Origin: Bordetella parapertussis
GTDB lineage: Bacteria > Pseudomonadota > Gammaproteobacteria > Burkholderiales > Burkholderiaceae_B
Reading direction: 5' to 3'
DNA length: 64,000 bases
Assembly: GCA_945903445.1 (NCBI GenBank)
Contig: CAMDNZ010000006.1
Location: 1 to 64,000 of the forward strand
Under the pieces are notes generated by a model, which worked only from the letters and a program-made list of their open reading frames with translations, searched no databases and had not been told where the DNA came from. Positions 8,999-18,721 of this stretch are shown one piece after another (positions within the stretch are counted from its first letter, which is position 1; each line of letters begins with the position of its first letter). The position numbers and the translations under genes were made by a program.

Positions 8999-10081
8999 AT
9001 GAGTTCGAGCATAGAACAAATCCGCAAGACATTGGCGCAAGTCGTAGATCCGGTGACGGGCCGCGACCTGGCCGCGGGGTTGCGCGAACGCGACGTTGCG
9101 GCTGACGGCCCCCATACTGCCGTCAGTGTGTGGCTCGAGTATCCGGCCGCCGACTGTGTGCCCGCGCTACAAGCTGCCGCGCACGCCGCGTTGGCTGGCG
9201 CGGGCTTATCGGCCGTTCGCGTGACGGTGGGCTGGCGGATCGCCGCGCACGCCGTCCAACAAGGTTTGAAACCTTTACCTACGGTGCGCAACATCATCGC
9301 AGTGGCTTCGGGCAAGGGGGGCGTCGGCAAGAGCACGACCGCGGCCAATCTGGCGCTGGCGCTGTCGGTGCAAGGCGCGCGAGTCGGTATTCTGGACGCC
9401 GATATCTACGGGCCCAGCGTGCCTACCGTGCTGGGCATCGAGGGCCGTCCCGAGAGCAAAGACAATAAGACGATGGAGCCGTTGACCGGTCATGGCATCG
9501 AGGCCAATTCCATTGGCTTTTTGATCGACCCCGAGTCGCCAGCGATCTGGCGTGGGCCCATGGTGACTCAGGCGCTCGAACAGATGCTGCGCCAAACCAA
9601 CTGGGGCGATCTCGATTATCTGATCGTCGATATGCCGCCGGGCACGGGCGACATCGCCCTGACCCTATCCCAGAAAGCGCCCGTGGTCGGCGCGATCATC
9701 GTCACCACACCGCAGGATCTGGCCTTGGCCGATGCTCGCAAAGGTTTGCGCATGTTCCAGAAAGTGAATGTGCCGGTGCTGGGCGTGATCGAGAACATGG
9801 CGGTACACGTATGCAGTCAGTGCGGTCACGCTGAACATATCTTTGGCGAGGGGGGCGGTACCCGCATGGCGACGCAATACGAGGTGGACAGCCTGGGCGA
9901 ACTGCCGCTGTCGATAGACATCCGGGTGCATGCCGATGCCGGACGGCCGACTGTCGTAGCCGATCCCGACGGTGCGGCGGCGCGGGCCTACCAGGCGATC
10001 GCTCGCCGGGTCGCCCTCAAGATTGCGGCCCTGCCGCGCGATACCGCTGGCTTGTTTCCCCCAATCGTGGTGAAGCCCTGA
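8999..10081 (+). CDS. apbC: Iron-sulfur cluster carrier protein ApbC (Mrp family)
   Basis: P-loop ATPase that binds and delivers Fe-S clusters in the cytosol. An N-terminal MIP18-like domain (IRKTLAQVVDPVTGRDL) precedes a deviant Walker A motif GKGGVGKST at residues 105-112, DADIYGPSVP and VDMPPGTGD. The cluster-binding CxxC uses Cys272 and Cys275. The start at 8999 gives 360 residues, the usual length; longer in-frame extensions to 8792 are antisense to the small membrane-protein gene and have no family similarity. tamA begins three bases after its stop. Confidence 0.95.
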   Translation: MSSSIEQIRKTLAQVVDPVTGRDLAAGLRERDVAADGPHTAVSVWLEYPAADCVPALQAAAHAALAGAGLSAVRVTVGWRIAAHAVQQGLKPLPTVRNIIAVASGKGGVGKSTTAANLALALSVQGARVGILDADIYGPSVPTVLGIEGRPESKDNKTMEPLTGHGIEANSIGFLIDPESPAIWRGPMVTQALEQMLRQTNWGDLDYLIVDMPPGTGDIALTLSQKAPVVGAIIVTTPQDLALADARKGLRMFQKVNVPVLGVIENMAVHVCSQCGHAEHIFGEGGGTRMATQYEVDSLGELPLSIDIRVHADAGRPTVVADPDGAAARAYQAIARRVALKIAALPRDTAGLFPPIVVKP

Positions 10082-10084
10082 CCC

Positions 10085-12025
10085 ATGCCGATGCTGAAAC
10101 GCATCTTTGCATTCGGGGCGGTCTGCGTCAGCGCAGCCGCCTGGGCGGCCAAGCCTGAAATCATCATCGATCCGGGCGGCATTAATCCACAGGCTTTGCA
10201 GGTCATCACTCAATCGGTCGACGTGATCGCCACGCAGGCCGAAGATCAGGACGGCGGCGAAGCCGACCGCTTGCGCCGCCGCGCGCGCGATGCCACCTTG
10301 GCCGCGTTGGCCACGCAAGGCTATTTTTCGGCGCAGGTGAGCTTGGAAGTTGGCACCGATGTGGCGGGTGAGACCTGGGATATCGTGATTGAACCGGAAC
10401 AGCGGGCCACGATCGGGTCGGTCGATCTCCAGTTCGAAGGCCGTATCGCCCGCCCCGAATACGCCGACCGCGTGGCGCGACTGCGCCGTGCGTGGTTGCT
10501 GCCGGAGGGGCGTCCGTTTATCAACGCCGACTGGAACAAGGCCAAAGCGGCCTTGCTGGACGACATCGGCACGCGTGATTTTTATCTGGCCCGGATGACG
10601 GCTTCGGCTGCCGACGTGGATGCCGATGCTGCCCGAGTGGCCTTGCGTGTGGTGATCAACAGTGGGCCGCAAGTGCATCTGGGCGAGCTGCGCACCAAGG
10701 GTCTCGAACGCGTGCCCGACAGTTTGATTGCGCGCTACATCCGTTACCGCGAAGGCGACCCCTTCGATCAGAACCAGTTGGACGAATGGCAGCAAGATCT
10801 TCAGGGCACTTCGTTTTTTCGGGGTGCTTTCGTGACGGTCGAGCGTCCCGGCGAGGAAGGCTTTTCGGCCACACCGGGGGTCGAGGACGATGACGAGTCG
10901 GTGCGAACCAGCCGTGCGCTGCGCAAGGCCAGTTTGCCCCAAGACGATGGCCTGACGGTGGGACGCACCGATCCGACTCAGCCCGAAGGCGACGCGCGGG
11001 TGGCGGGCGGCGTTGCGCCCCCAGCGCCGCCAGTCGATGCCGACAGCGAAATCACCCTGCCGGTCAATGTCCGCGTGGTCGAGGCACCGCCCAAGCGCTT
11101 CGCGACGTCTTTGGGTTTTGATTCCGATGTCGGCGTGCGGGGCGAGGCGCAATATCGGCAGAATGTGGTGCTCGGCTTGCCGCTGACGATGGAAACCGGG
11201 GTGCGCCTCGATAGAAAGCGGCAACGCGCCTATGCCGACTTCCTGCTGCCGCCGACCGAAAAAGGTTATCGGGACAGCATCGGCTTGTTGGCCGACCGCA
11301 GCGATATTCAGGGCCTGCGTCAAACGCGTTATGCCGTCGGTGCAAACCGCAGAATCGAGACGCGCGGACCCGGCCGGGTTGATTACGAAACGCGTTTCGG
11401 CTTGCTGGGTGCCTACGACAAGATCGATATCAGCGGTGCCGAGAGCTATAACTTGCCGACCCTGACCGCCACGGGGCAGTGGTTGCGCCGCGACGTCGAC
11501 AGTCGCTATAACCCTCGCGAAGGCAACTTGATCGCGCTGGGGAGCGGTCTGGGGATGACGCTGGATAAGCAAGAGCCGTTTACCCGGGTCGATCTGCGCG
11601 TTCAACAGTGGTGGCCGATGTTCGAGCGCGATGTGCTGACCGTGCGTGGCGAGGTGGGCAAGGTATGGGCCAACGATCGAGTGCGGGTGCCAGACGATTT
11701 CGGTTATCGCACGGGCGGTGCCCGAACGGTTCGAGGCTACAAGTATCTCGGTTTGGGCGAGCGGCGGGGCGACGCCGTCGTCGGTGCCGCCGCCATGGCG
11801 GTGGCCAGCATCGAGTACGACCATTATTTCGACGATACCTTCGGCATGGGCGTATTCGTGGACGCAGGCGATGCCTCGTCTTCCTTCGGTAGCATGCAGT
11901 GGGCAGTCGGCTATGGTGTGGGCGCGCGCGTTCGCACGCCTGCCGGTCCGCTGTTTTTGGATGTGGCGCACGGCAACCGTAGCGGCGGAGTGAAGCTGCA
12001 ATTTTCCCTGGGTATCGCGTTTTGA
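10085..12025 (+). CDS. tamA: Translocation and assembly module protein TamA (Omp85 family)
   Basis: Outer-membrane Omp85-family protein that works with TamB in outer-membrane protein and lipid handling. A cleavable signal peptide (MPMLKRIFAFGAVCVSAAAW) is followed by POTRA domains in the first ~250 residues. A 16-strand BamA-type barrel includes VRGYKYLGLGERRGDAVVGA, carrying the VRGY/F motif of strand 6 loops, and the protein ends in Phe (SLGIAF). At 646 residues it is slightly longer than E. coli TamA. A Pro/Asp-rich stretch around residues 270-320 may be an inserted linker. The tamB start overlaps its stop by four bases, so the two are translationally coupled. Confidence 0.93.
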   Translation: MPMLKRIFAFGAVCVSAAAWAAKPEIIIDPGGINPQALQVITQSVDVIATQAEDQDGGEADRLRRRARDATLAALATQGYFSAQVSLEVGTDVAGETWDIVIEPEQRATIGSVDLQFEGRIARPEYADRVARLRRAWLLPEGRPFINADWNKAKAALLDDIGTRDFYLARMTASAADVDADAARVALRVVINSGPQVHLGELRTKGLERVPDSLIARYIRYREGDPFDQNQLDEWQQDLQGTSFFRGAFVTVERPGEEGFSATPGVEDDDESVRTSRALRKASLPQDDGLTVGRTDPTQPEGDARVAGGVAPPAPPVDADSEITLPVNVRVVEAPPKRFATSLGFDSDVGVRGEAQYRQNVVLGLPLTMETGVRLDRKRQRAYADFLLPPTEKGYRDSIGLLADRSDIQGLRQTRYAVGANRRIETRGPGRVDYETRFGLLGAYDKIDISGAESYNLPTLTATGQWLRRDVDSRYNPREGNLIALGSGLGMTLDKQEPFTRVDLRVQQWWPMFERDVLTVRGEVGKVWANDRVRVPDDFGYRTGGARTVRGYKYLGLGERRGDAVVGAAAMAVASIEYDHYFDDTFGMGVFVDAGDASSSFGSMQWAVGYGVGARVRTPAGPLFLDVAHGNRSGGVKLQFSLGIAF

Positions 12026-15000
12026 TCCGATTCTTGGCTCGCGTGCTTCGTGCGTTTTTTGTCTGGTGGCTACCCGCGCTGGTGCTGGTGATCGCCCTGG
12101 CGGCGAGCTTGGTGTTCTGGCTGGCCGCCAGCGAGCGCGGCACGCGTGTGTTGCTGACGACGGTGGCCAGCCAGTTCGATGGCGTGGCCGAGGACGTCAA
12201 TGGCAGCTTGTTAGAAGGCGTGCGGCTGCGGCGTTTGGATATCGCGTTTCCGGGTGTATCGGTGTATGCCATGGACATCGAACTGGCCGTCGGTTGGCGC
12301 GAGTTGAGTCGCGGCTTGCTGCATGTGAGCCGGTTGGCGGTGGGCGACTTGACGGTGGCGTTGACCAGCGTCGAGCCGGTCGAGCCCGAAGCGCCCTCTG
12401 ACGGCACGCCGATTTCTTTGCCGGTGGATATCGCTGTCGATTATCTGGCGGTGGGCGCGTTCACCTTGACACAGAACGGCACGTCGCTGCCGGTGTCGCT
12501 AGGCCGACTGCAGGGCATGGTTGCAGCCGGTCAGAATGGGGCGCAGCTACGAATCAACACTTTGCGCATCGGTCATGCTGTGGCCGAGATGGATGTCGAA
12601 GGCGAGCTGAGTTTGAACGGGTGGGCCGATCCTTGGCCGCTGGCCGCCGACCTCTACGTGGCGGCTCACGGGCAGACGGCGGATTCGCCGCTGTGCGTGC
12701 GCCGTATGTGGGACGCGCCGGCGGCGGCTGCGACGCCGACAGCAAGCACGGCTGCGGCCCCGGCGAGCGCCGATTGCGCCATTGTCCTGCGAGCTCAGGC
12801 CAAAGGTTCGCTGGAAAGCATGCAGGTCGCTTTGCACGGCGAGGGCGGTGCCGCCACGTTGGAAGCCACCGCCGACTTGAGCTTGCGAGACCTGTTTCCT
12901 TTGCGTAGTGCTCAAGCGCGCTTGTCGCTGCCGGATGGCTCGGGTCTGAATGCCGAGGTCGATTGGCAAAGCACTGCCCGCGATGGGCAAGTGGACGATG
13001 CGCTCGAGGGGACATTGACCGTATCGCGGCTGGATGTCGGCAGACTGGTCGGCGATGCCATTCCACCTGCGCTTATCAGCCTGACGGCGGGTTTCGACGT
13101 GGCGATCGTCAATCGGCAAAGCCTGTCGCGTGCCGGTCTGGATATCGTCGTGGGCGAGGGCAGCCGCTGGAACAATCAAGCCCTGAGCGGCCATGTGCGC
13201 GGCCTGGTGCTGGCCGACGGCACGCCTGCCCCGAATGCCGATCCTTTGGCCTCCTTGCGTATCGATGCGTTGGATGTCGATCTGACGGTAGCGGGCGATC
13301 GGTTGCGCATGACGGGCAGCCTAGGGCAATCCGCCAGTGCCATCGATCTGGATCTGAGCGTGCCGCGATTGGCGGCGCTGTGGCCGGATCTGCCCGGCGG
13401 GGCCAGCCTGAAAGGCAAGATCGGCGGCACGATCGGCGCGCATCGTGGCGATTTGCAGGCCAGCTATACCCCCGATTCGCCCCGTGCCGGTCAATTGGGG
13501 CTGGCGCCTGCCGAGGCTCGCGTGCAGTTTTCGGGTGGCTGGGGCGGCGACCCCGCCGCAAAGCCCCAACCCGCGGCGCCAGGCAACCCGGCAGCACCCG
13601 CTTCCGCTACGCCACCGGCGACCTCGGGTGTCGAAGCGCCCCTGGTATCGACCCCAATAGATCGCAGCATCGGCTGGCGCGGAACGATCGATAGCGTGCG
13701 GGCGGCGCATGCCGGATTCCGGGTCGATCTGGCGCAACCGCTCAAACTGTCTTTTCTGCCTCACGCTGTCGCGCCCGATTGGCAATGGCAGGTAGCCGCC
13801 ACGACGCTCAATCTCGGCCTGCCCAACAATCAGCGCATGGTGCTGGCGCATCGGGGCTCTCGGGGCGGCCCGGGCCGTTGGCAGACCGCCGGCCGAGTCG
13901 ATAACGCTGTGGTCAACGAGCCCCTGATTCGCGGCATATTGGGCGCGCTCGATCCTGCCTCGCTCGAAGCGCCCGACAATCGCCCCGTCCGAATCAATGG
14001 CCAGGCCCCGGCGTCGGCCCGCGAGATTGCCCTCGACCTGGATTGGGATCTGCAATTCGCCGGTGCATTGAGTGGCCGCGCCCGTATCGTTCGTCGCTCG
14101 GGAGACCTGCTGATTCCTGGCGACCCGCCCGTGCCTTTGGGCCTGAACGCGCTGTCGCTGGATCTGGCGATCAAGCCCACCAGTGCCCGAGCGAGCCGGG
14201 TCGATGGCAGCTTGCATGCCCGCACGGCGCGGATGGGGCAGGTCGATGGCTCAATGCAGGCGGTCGTGGTGGCCACCGATGCGGGCGGCTTGGGCCTGGA
14301 CCCCCGCCAGCGCATTCGTGCCACGCTGAACGCCAAGATCTCTGACCTCAGCTGGGTCAGCTTGTTTACCGGCGATTCTATTGAGGTAGGGGGCGCGGTC
14401 GATGCGACGATCGACGCCTCGGGCACGCTCAATGGTCAGTGGGATTCGACGGGCAGTGTGCACGCAAGCGGCTTGAAGCTGGTGCAGATTGACAATGGCG
14501 TACGGCTGTTCGACGGCACCTTATCGGCCACATTGGCAAACAACGTCGTGACGCTGAACGCCTTGCGCTTTCCTGCCATGTTGCGCGTGCTGCCCACCGA
14601 GTGGCGCACCCGCACCTGGATCACTCAAGAGGCCGATGCCAAGAACGGCTATCTGGAGGCCAAGGGTCAATGGCGATTGGACGAGTCGACCGGTCAGCTG
14701 CGGGTGGATATTCATCGTTTCCCGATTCTGCAACGCTCGGATCGCTTCGCCATGATCACCGGCGGCATAGACATCGATGCGGCCTTGCCGCGCGTGTCGA
14801 TCACCGGCGACATCAAGAGCGATGCGGGTTGGGTCAGTCTGGAAATCTTGCAGAGCGTGCCCTCGCTGGACGACGACGTGCGAGTCCGCCGGCCGGGCGA
14901 TAGCGACAAAGTGAACGTGTCGTTGGATGCCACCATGAATCTCAAATACGACATGGGTCCACGGTTCTACATCACCGGTATGGGCTTGAATGCGGGCATC

Positions 15001-15675
15001 GTGGGCAACATGCAGATTTTGCTCAACCAGGGTCGCCTATCGGGGGCCGGGCAACTGCGCACGCGGGGCGGGCGCATCGAAGCGTACGGTCAAGGACTGC
15101 AATTGCGGCGTGGGACCGTGACCTTCCAAGGCGCGATCGACAATCCCATTCTGGACATCGAAGCCTTGCGAACCAATCAGGCGGTCGAGGCCGGCGTGCG
15201 GGTCGGGGGCACAGCCCAACGCCCGCGCATCGACCTGGTGTCTTATCCTGCGGTCAGCGATGTCGAGAAACTATCCTGGCTGATTCTGGGGCGCGGGCCC
15301 GACGACAGCGGCGGCGAGACGGCCTTGCTGCTGTCGGCAGGAGCTGCTTTGATCTCCGGTGGCGAGCCGTTCTATCGGAAATTCGGTCTGGACGACGTGA
15401 CCGTGCGCTCGGGCGCCATCGGCTCGTCGGGCAGCATCCTGCCCGACCGCACGGTGGCCAGCAGTATCAACCGGCCTTCGGAGGACCTGGCCCAACAATT
15501 CGTCGTGGCCAGCAAGCGCTTCGCCAACGGGATCACTCTCAGTATCGAGCAGTCCATGGGCGGAACCGGTACAGTGGGTCGGGCCAGCTATCTGCTGCGT
15601 CCGGGCTTATCGGCGGATATCAAGGCCGGTACGGTCAGTGGTCTGTCTCTGGTGTATCGGACGTTTTTCCGCTGA
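12022..15675 (+). CDS. tamB: Translocation and assembly module protein TamB (DUF490)
   Basis: Large inner-membrane-anchored periplasmic protein (1217 residues) of the TamB/AsmA-like family; these form a hydrophobic groove spanning the periplasm and partner TamA. One N-terminal membrane helix lies at about residues 10-35. A very long beta-rich region follows, and the conserved DUF490 domain occupies the C-terminal ~350 residues (GGRIEAYGQGLQLRRGTVTF, YPAVSDVEKLSWLILGRGPD). Translation starts at a TTG that overlaps the tamA stop in TTGA. A Pro/Ala-rich segment near residue 510-540 is likely disordered. Confidence 0.93.
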   Translation: MIRFLARVLRAFFVWWLPALVLVIALAASLVFWLAASERGTRVLLTTVASQFDGVAEDVNGSLLEGVRLRRLDIAFPGVSVYAMDIELAVGWRELSRGLLHVSRLAVGDLTVALTSVEPVEPEAPSDGTPISLPVDIAVDYLAVGAFTLTQNGTSLPVSLGRLQGMVAAGQNGAQLRINTLRIGHAVAEMDVEGELSLNGWADPWPLAADLYVAAHGQTADSPLCVRRMWDAPAAAATPTASTAAAPASADCAIVLRAQAKGSLESMQVALHGEGGAATLEATADLSLRDLFPLRSAQARLSLPDGSGLNAEVDWQSTARDGQVDDALEGTLTVSRLDVGRLVGDAIPPALISLTAGFDVAIVNRQSLSRAGLDIVVGEGSRWNNQALSGHVRGLVLADGTPAPNADPLASLRIDALDVDLTVAGDRLRMTGSLGQSASAIDLDLSVPRLAALWPDLPGGASLKGKIGGTIGAHRGDLQASYTPDSPRAGQLGLAPAEARVQFSGGWGGDPAAKPQPAAPGNPAAPASATPPATSGVEAPLVSTPIDRSIGWRGTIDSVRAAHAGFRVDLAQPLKLSFLPHAVAPDWQWQVAATTLNLGLPNNQRMVLAHRGSRGGPGRWQTAGRVDNAVVNEPLIRGILGALDPASLEAPDNRPVRINGQAPASAREIALDLDWDLQFAGALSGRARIVRRSGDLLIPGDPPVPLGLNALSLDLAIKPTSARASRVDGSLHARTARMGQVDGSMQAVVVATDAGGLGLDPRQRIRATLNAKISDLSWVSLFTGDSIEVGGAVDATIDASGTLNGQWDSTGSVHASGLKLVQIDNGVRLFDGTLSATLANNVVTLNALRFPAMLRVLPTEWRTRTWITQEADAKNGYLEAKGQWRLDESTGQLRVDIHRFPILQRSDRFAMITGGIDIDAALPRVSITGDIKSDAGWVSLEILQSVPSLDDDVRVRRPGDSDKVNVSLDATMNLKYDMGPRFYITGMGLNAGIVGNMQILLNQGRLSGAGQLRTRGGRIEAYGQGLQLRRGTVTFQGAIDNPILDIEALRTNQAVEAGVRVGGTAQRPRIDLVSYPAVSDVEKLSWLILGRGPDDSGGETALLLSAGAALISGGEPFYRKFGLDDVTVRSGAIGSSGSILPDRTVASSINRPSEDLAQQFVVASKRFANGITLSIEQSMGGTGTVGRASYLLRPGLSADIKAGTVSGLSLVYRTFFR

Positions 15676-15732
15676 AGGCTGAACTAAAATAGTCACCAAA
15701 CCGAAATACTTTCAGGACACAGGCTGACTTCC

Positions 15733-16299
15733 ATGAGCATCAAAAGCGACCGTTGGATCAAACGCGCGGCAGAACAAGGCATGATCGAGCCTTTCGAGCC
15801 CGGTCAGGTGCGCCACGGCGCCGACGGCGGGCGCATCGTCAGCTACGGCACCAGTAGCTACGGCTACGACGTGCGTTGCGCCGACGAATTCAAGATCTTC
15901 ACAAACATCAACTCGACCATCGTCGATCCGAAGAATTTCGACGAGAAATCCTTCGTCAACTTCAAGGGCGATGTGTGCATCATCCCGCCGAACTCGTTCG
16001 CGCTGGCACACACGGTCGAGTATTTCCGCATTCCCCGTTCGGTACTGACCGTCTGCCTGGGCAAAAGCACCTATGCGCGCTGCGGCATCATCGTCAACGT
16101 CACCCCGCTCGAACCCGAGTGGGAGGGCCATGTGACGCTGGAGTTCTCCAACACCACGCCGCTGCCGGCCAAAATCTACGCCGGGGAGGGCTGCGCCCAG
16201 ATGCTGTTTTTGGGAAGCGACGAGATCTGCGAGACGTCCTACAAAGACCGTGGCGGTAAATATCAGGGCCAGCGCGGCGTGACTTTGCCGCGTACCTGA
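15733..16299 (+). CDS. dcd: dCTP deaminase
   Basis: Converts dCTP to dUTP for thymidylate synthesis. The 188-residue product has the full family signature: SYGTSSYGYDVRCADEFKIF, the catalytic LGKSTYARCGI region and TPLEPEWEGHVTLEFSNTTP, ending YQGQRGVTLPRT. Length equals the E. coli type trimeric enzyme. A GC-rich hairpin with a T-tract follows, so this gene is probably the end of its transcript. thyA and folA, also in this window, act downstream in the same pathway. Confidence 0.97.
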   Translation: MSIKSDRWIKRAAEQGMIEPFEPGQVRHGADGGRIVSYGTSSYGYDVRCADEFKIFTNINSTIVDPKNFDEKSFVNFKGDVCIIPPNSFALAHTVEYFRIPRSVLTVCLGKSTYARCGIIVNVTPLEPEWEGHVTLEFSNTTPLPAKIYAGEGCAQMLFLGSDEICETSYKDRGGKYQGQRGVTLPRT

Positions 16300-16321
16300 C
16301 CCCCTTGATCCCCGGCCCATC

Positions 16322-16352
16322 CGGCGGCCAGCCCTGCTGCGCCGCCGTTTTT
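16322..16352 (+). terminator. Rho-independent terminator after dcd
   Basis: Inverted repeat CGGCGG at 16322-16327 and CCGCCG at 16342-16347, followed by five T residues. The position, 22 bp after the dcd stop, fits a terminator. Confidence 0.65.
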
Positions 16353-16459
16353 GTTACTGTGACATTCGAAAAACGAGCAGGGCACGCACACTGCCGCCGC
16401 TTCGTCACGCGCAAGATGTACACTCGCGTCCGTTTGCTTGCCAACCCTGGAGCGCCCGC

Positions 16460-18721
16460 ATGAAATTTCGCTTCCCCATCATCATCATCGACGAAGACTA
16501 CCGGTCTGAAAACGCCTCCGGGCTGGGCATTCGCGCACTGGCTACCGCCATCGAGGCCGAGGGCGTCGAGGTGCTGGGCGTCACCAGTTATGGCGACATG
16601 AGTTCGTTCGCGCAGCAGCAAAGCCGCGCTAGCGCCTTCATCCTGTCGATCGACGATGAGGAGTTCGATGCCGATTCGCCCGAAGACGTGGCCAGCGCCA
16701 TCAAGGCGCTGCGCACCTTCATCAACGAATTGCGGTTCCGCAACGAAGAAATTCCGATCTACCTCTACGGCGAGACGCGCACCTCGGAACACATTCCGAA
16801 CGATATCCTGCGCGAACTGCACGGGTTCATCCACATGTTCGAAGACACGCCCGAGTTCGTGGCGCGTCACATCATTCGCGAAGCCAAGAGCTACGTTGAT
16901 AGCCTGGCGCCGCCGTTTTTCCGCGAGCTGGTCAAGTACGCCCAGGACGGTTCGTACTCGTGGCACTGCCCGGGTCACTCGGGCGGCGTGGCGTTCTTGA
17001 AGAGCCCGGTGGGCCAGATGTTCCACCAGTTCTTCGGCGAGAACATGCTGCGCGCCGACGTCTGCAACGCGGTCGACGAACTGGGTCAGTTGCTGGACCA
17101 CACCGGCCCGGTGGCCGAGTCGGAGCTGAATGCCGCACGCATTTTCAACGCCGATCACTGCTTCTTCGTAACCAACGGCACGTCCACCTCGAACAAAGTC
17201 GTCTGGCATGCCAACGTGGCCGCCGACGACATCGTGCTGGTGGATCGCAACTGCCACAAGTCGATTTTGCACGCCATCACGATGACTGGCGCGATCCCCG
17301 TGTTCTTGCGCCCGACCCGCAACCATCTGGGCATCATCGGTCCGATCCCGCTGGAAGAGTTCGAACCCGAGAACATCAAGCGCAAGATCGAAGCCAATCC
17401 GTTCGCCCGCAAAGCGTTGAACAAGACACCTCGCATTCTGACGCTGACCCAGAGCACCTACGACGGCGTGATCTATAACGTCGAGATGATCAAGGAAAAA
17501 CTGGGCAGCTACGTCGATACGCTGCATTTCGACGAAGCCTGGTTGCCGCACGCGGCGTTCCACACGTTCTATCGCGACATGCACGCGATCGGCGTGGATC
17601 GTCCGCGCAGCCCCGAAGCTATGGTCTTCGCCACGCACTCGACCCACAAGCTCCTGGCCGGCATCTCGCAAGCCTCGCAGATCATTGTGCAGGAGTCGGA
17701 GACGCGCAAGCTGGATCGCAACATCTTCAACGAGGCGTACTTGATGCACACCTCGACCTCGCCGCAATACGCCATCATCGCGTCCTGCGACGTGGCCGCG
17801 GCCATGATGGAGCCGCCGGGCGGTACCGCGCTGGTCGAAGAGAGCATCCGTGAAGCCATGGATTTCCGCCGCGCCATGCGCAAGGTCGAAAGCGAATACG
17901 GTCGCAACGACTGGTGGTTCAAGGTGTGGGGTCCCAATCGCCTGCCTGCCGAGGGCATCGGCCAGCGCGACGAATGGCTGCTGGAAGCCGACGACCACTG
18001 GCATGGTTTCGGCAGCTTGGCCGATGGCTTCAATATGCTGGATCCGATCAAGGCCACGGTCATCACCCCGGGTCTGGATATCTCGGGGTCGTTCGGCGAA
18101 ACCGGTATCCCGGCGGCGCTGGTGTCGAAGTATCTGGCCGAGCACGGCGTGGTGATCGAGAAGACGGGTCTGTATTCGTTCTTCATTCTGTTCACCATCG
18201 GCATCACCAAGGGCCGTTGGAACACGCTGTTGACGGCCTTGCAGCAGTTCAAGGACGACTACGACCGCAACCAGCCGATGTGGCGCATTCTGCCGGACTT
18301 CTGCAAGAGCTTCCGGCGCTACGAGCGCATGGGGCTGCGCGATCTGTGTCAGCAGATTCATGAAGCCTATCGCGCCCGCGATGTCGCTCGCCTGACCACC
18401 GAGATGTACCTCAGCGACATGGTGCCTGCGCTCAAACCATCGGATGCGTTCGCCCGCATGGCGCATCGTGAGGTCGAGCGCGTCAGCATCGACGAGTTGG
18501 AAGGCCGTGTGACCGGCGTGCTGTTGACGCCGTACCCGCCGGGCATTCCTCTCCTGGTGCCGGGCGAACGATTCAACAGCACCATCGTCCAGTACCTGCA
18601 ATTCGCGCGCGAATTCAACGAGCGCTTCCCAGGCTTCGAGACGTACGTCCACGGTCTGGCGGGCGAGGCCATGCCCGATGGCACGATGCGTTATTACGTC
18701 GATTGCCTGATCGAAGACTAA
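16460..18721 (+). CDS. Biodegradative arginine/lysine/ornithine decarboxylase (AdiA/LdcC type)
   Basis: PLP-dependent decarboxylase of fold type I. An N-terminal response-regulator-like wing domain (FPIIIIDEDYRSENASG onward) precedes the large PLP domain, with SWHCPGHSGG and the Schiff-base lysine at about residue 397 in THSTHKLLAG. A C-terminal domain completes 753 residues, close to E. coli AdiA (~755). It releases CO2 from a basic amino acid to give agmatine, cadaverine or putrescine, and may serve acid resistance or polyamine supply. The motif set cannot decide among Arg, Lys and Orn. GGAG precedes the ATG. The next gene starts within its stop codon (TAATG), so the pair is coupled; no antiporter gene is nearby. 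Confidence 0.9.
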   Translation: MKFRFPIIIIDEDYRSENASGLGIRALATAIEAEGVEVLGVTSYGDMSSFAQQQSRASAFILSIDDEEFDADSPEDVASAIKALRTFINELRFRNEEIPIYLYGETRTSEHIPNDILRELHGFIHMFEDTPEFVARHIIREAKSYVDSLAPPFFRELVKYAQDGSYSWHCPGHSGGVAFLKSPVGQMFHQFFGENMLRADVCNAVDELGQLLDHTGPVAESELNAARIFNADHCFFVTNGTSTSNKVVWHANVAADDIVLVDRNCHKSILHAITMTGAIPVFLRPTRNHLGIIGPIPLEEFEPENIKRKIEANPFARKALNKTPRILTLTQSTYDGVIYNVEMIKEKLGSYVDTLHFDEAWLPHAAFHTFYRDMHAIGVDRPRSPEAMVFATHSTHKLLAGISQASQIIVQESETRKLDRNIFNEAYLMHTSTSPQYAIIASCDVAAAMMEPPGGTALVEESIREAMDFRRAMRKVESEYGRNDWWFKVWGPNRLPAEGIGQRDEWLLEADDHWHGFGSLADGFNMLDPIKATVITPGLDISGSFGETGIPAALVSKYLAEHGVVIEKTGLYSFFILFTIGITKGRWNTLLTALQQFKDDYDRNQPMWRILPDFCKSFRRYERMGLRDLCQQIHEAYRARDVARLTTEMYLSDMVPALKPSDAFARMAHREVERVSIDELEGRVTGVLLTPYPPGIPLLVPGERFNSTIVQYLQFAREFNERFPGFETYVHGLAGEAMPDGTMRYYVDCLIED

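Noticed and set aside
9665..12001. 778-codon open frame on the minus strand
   Set aside because: Antisense to apbC and tamA; composition is that of a high-G+C shadow frame (His/Arg/Gln-rich) and it has no family similarity.
16100..18652. 850-codon open frame on the minus strand
   Set aside because: Exact shadow of dcd and the decarboxylase gene; the sense frame has all catalytic motifs, the antisense has none.
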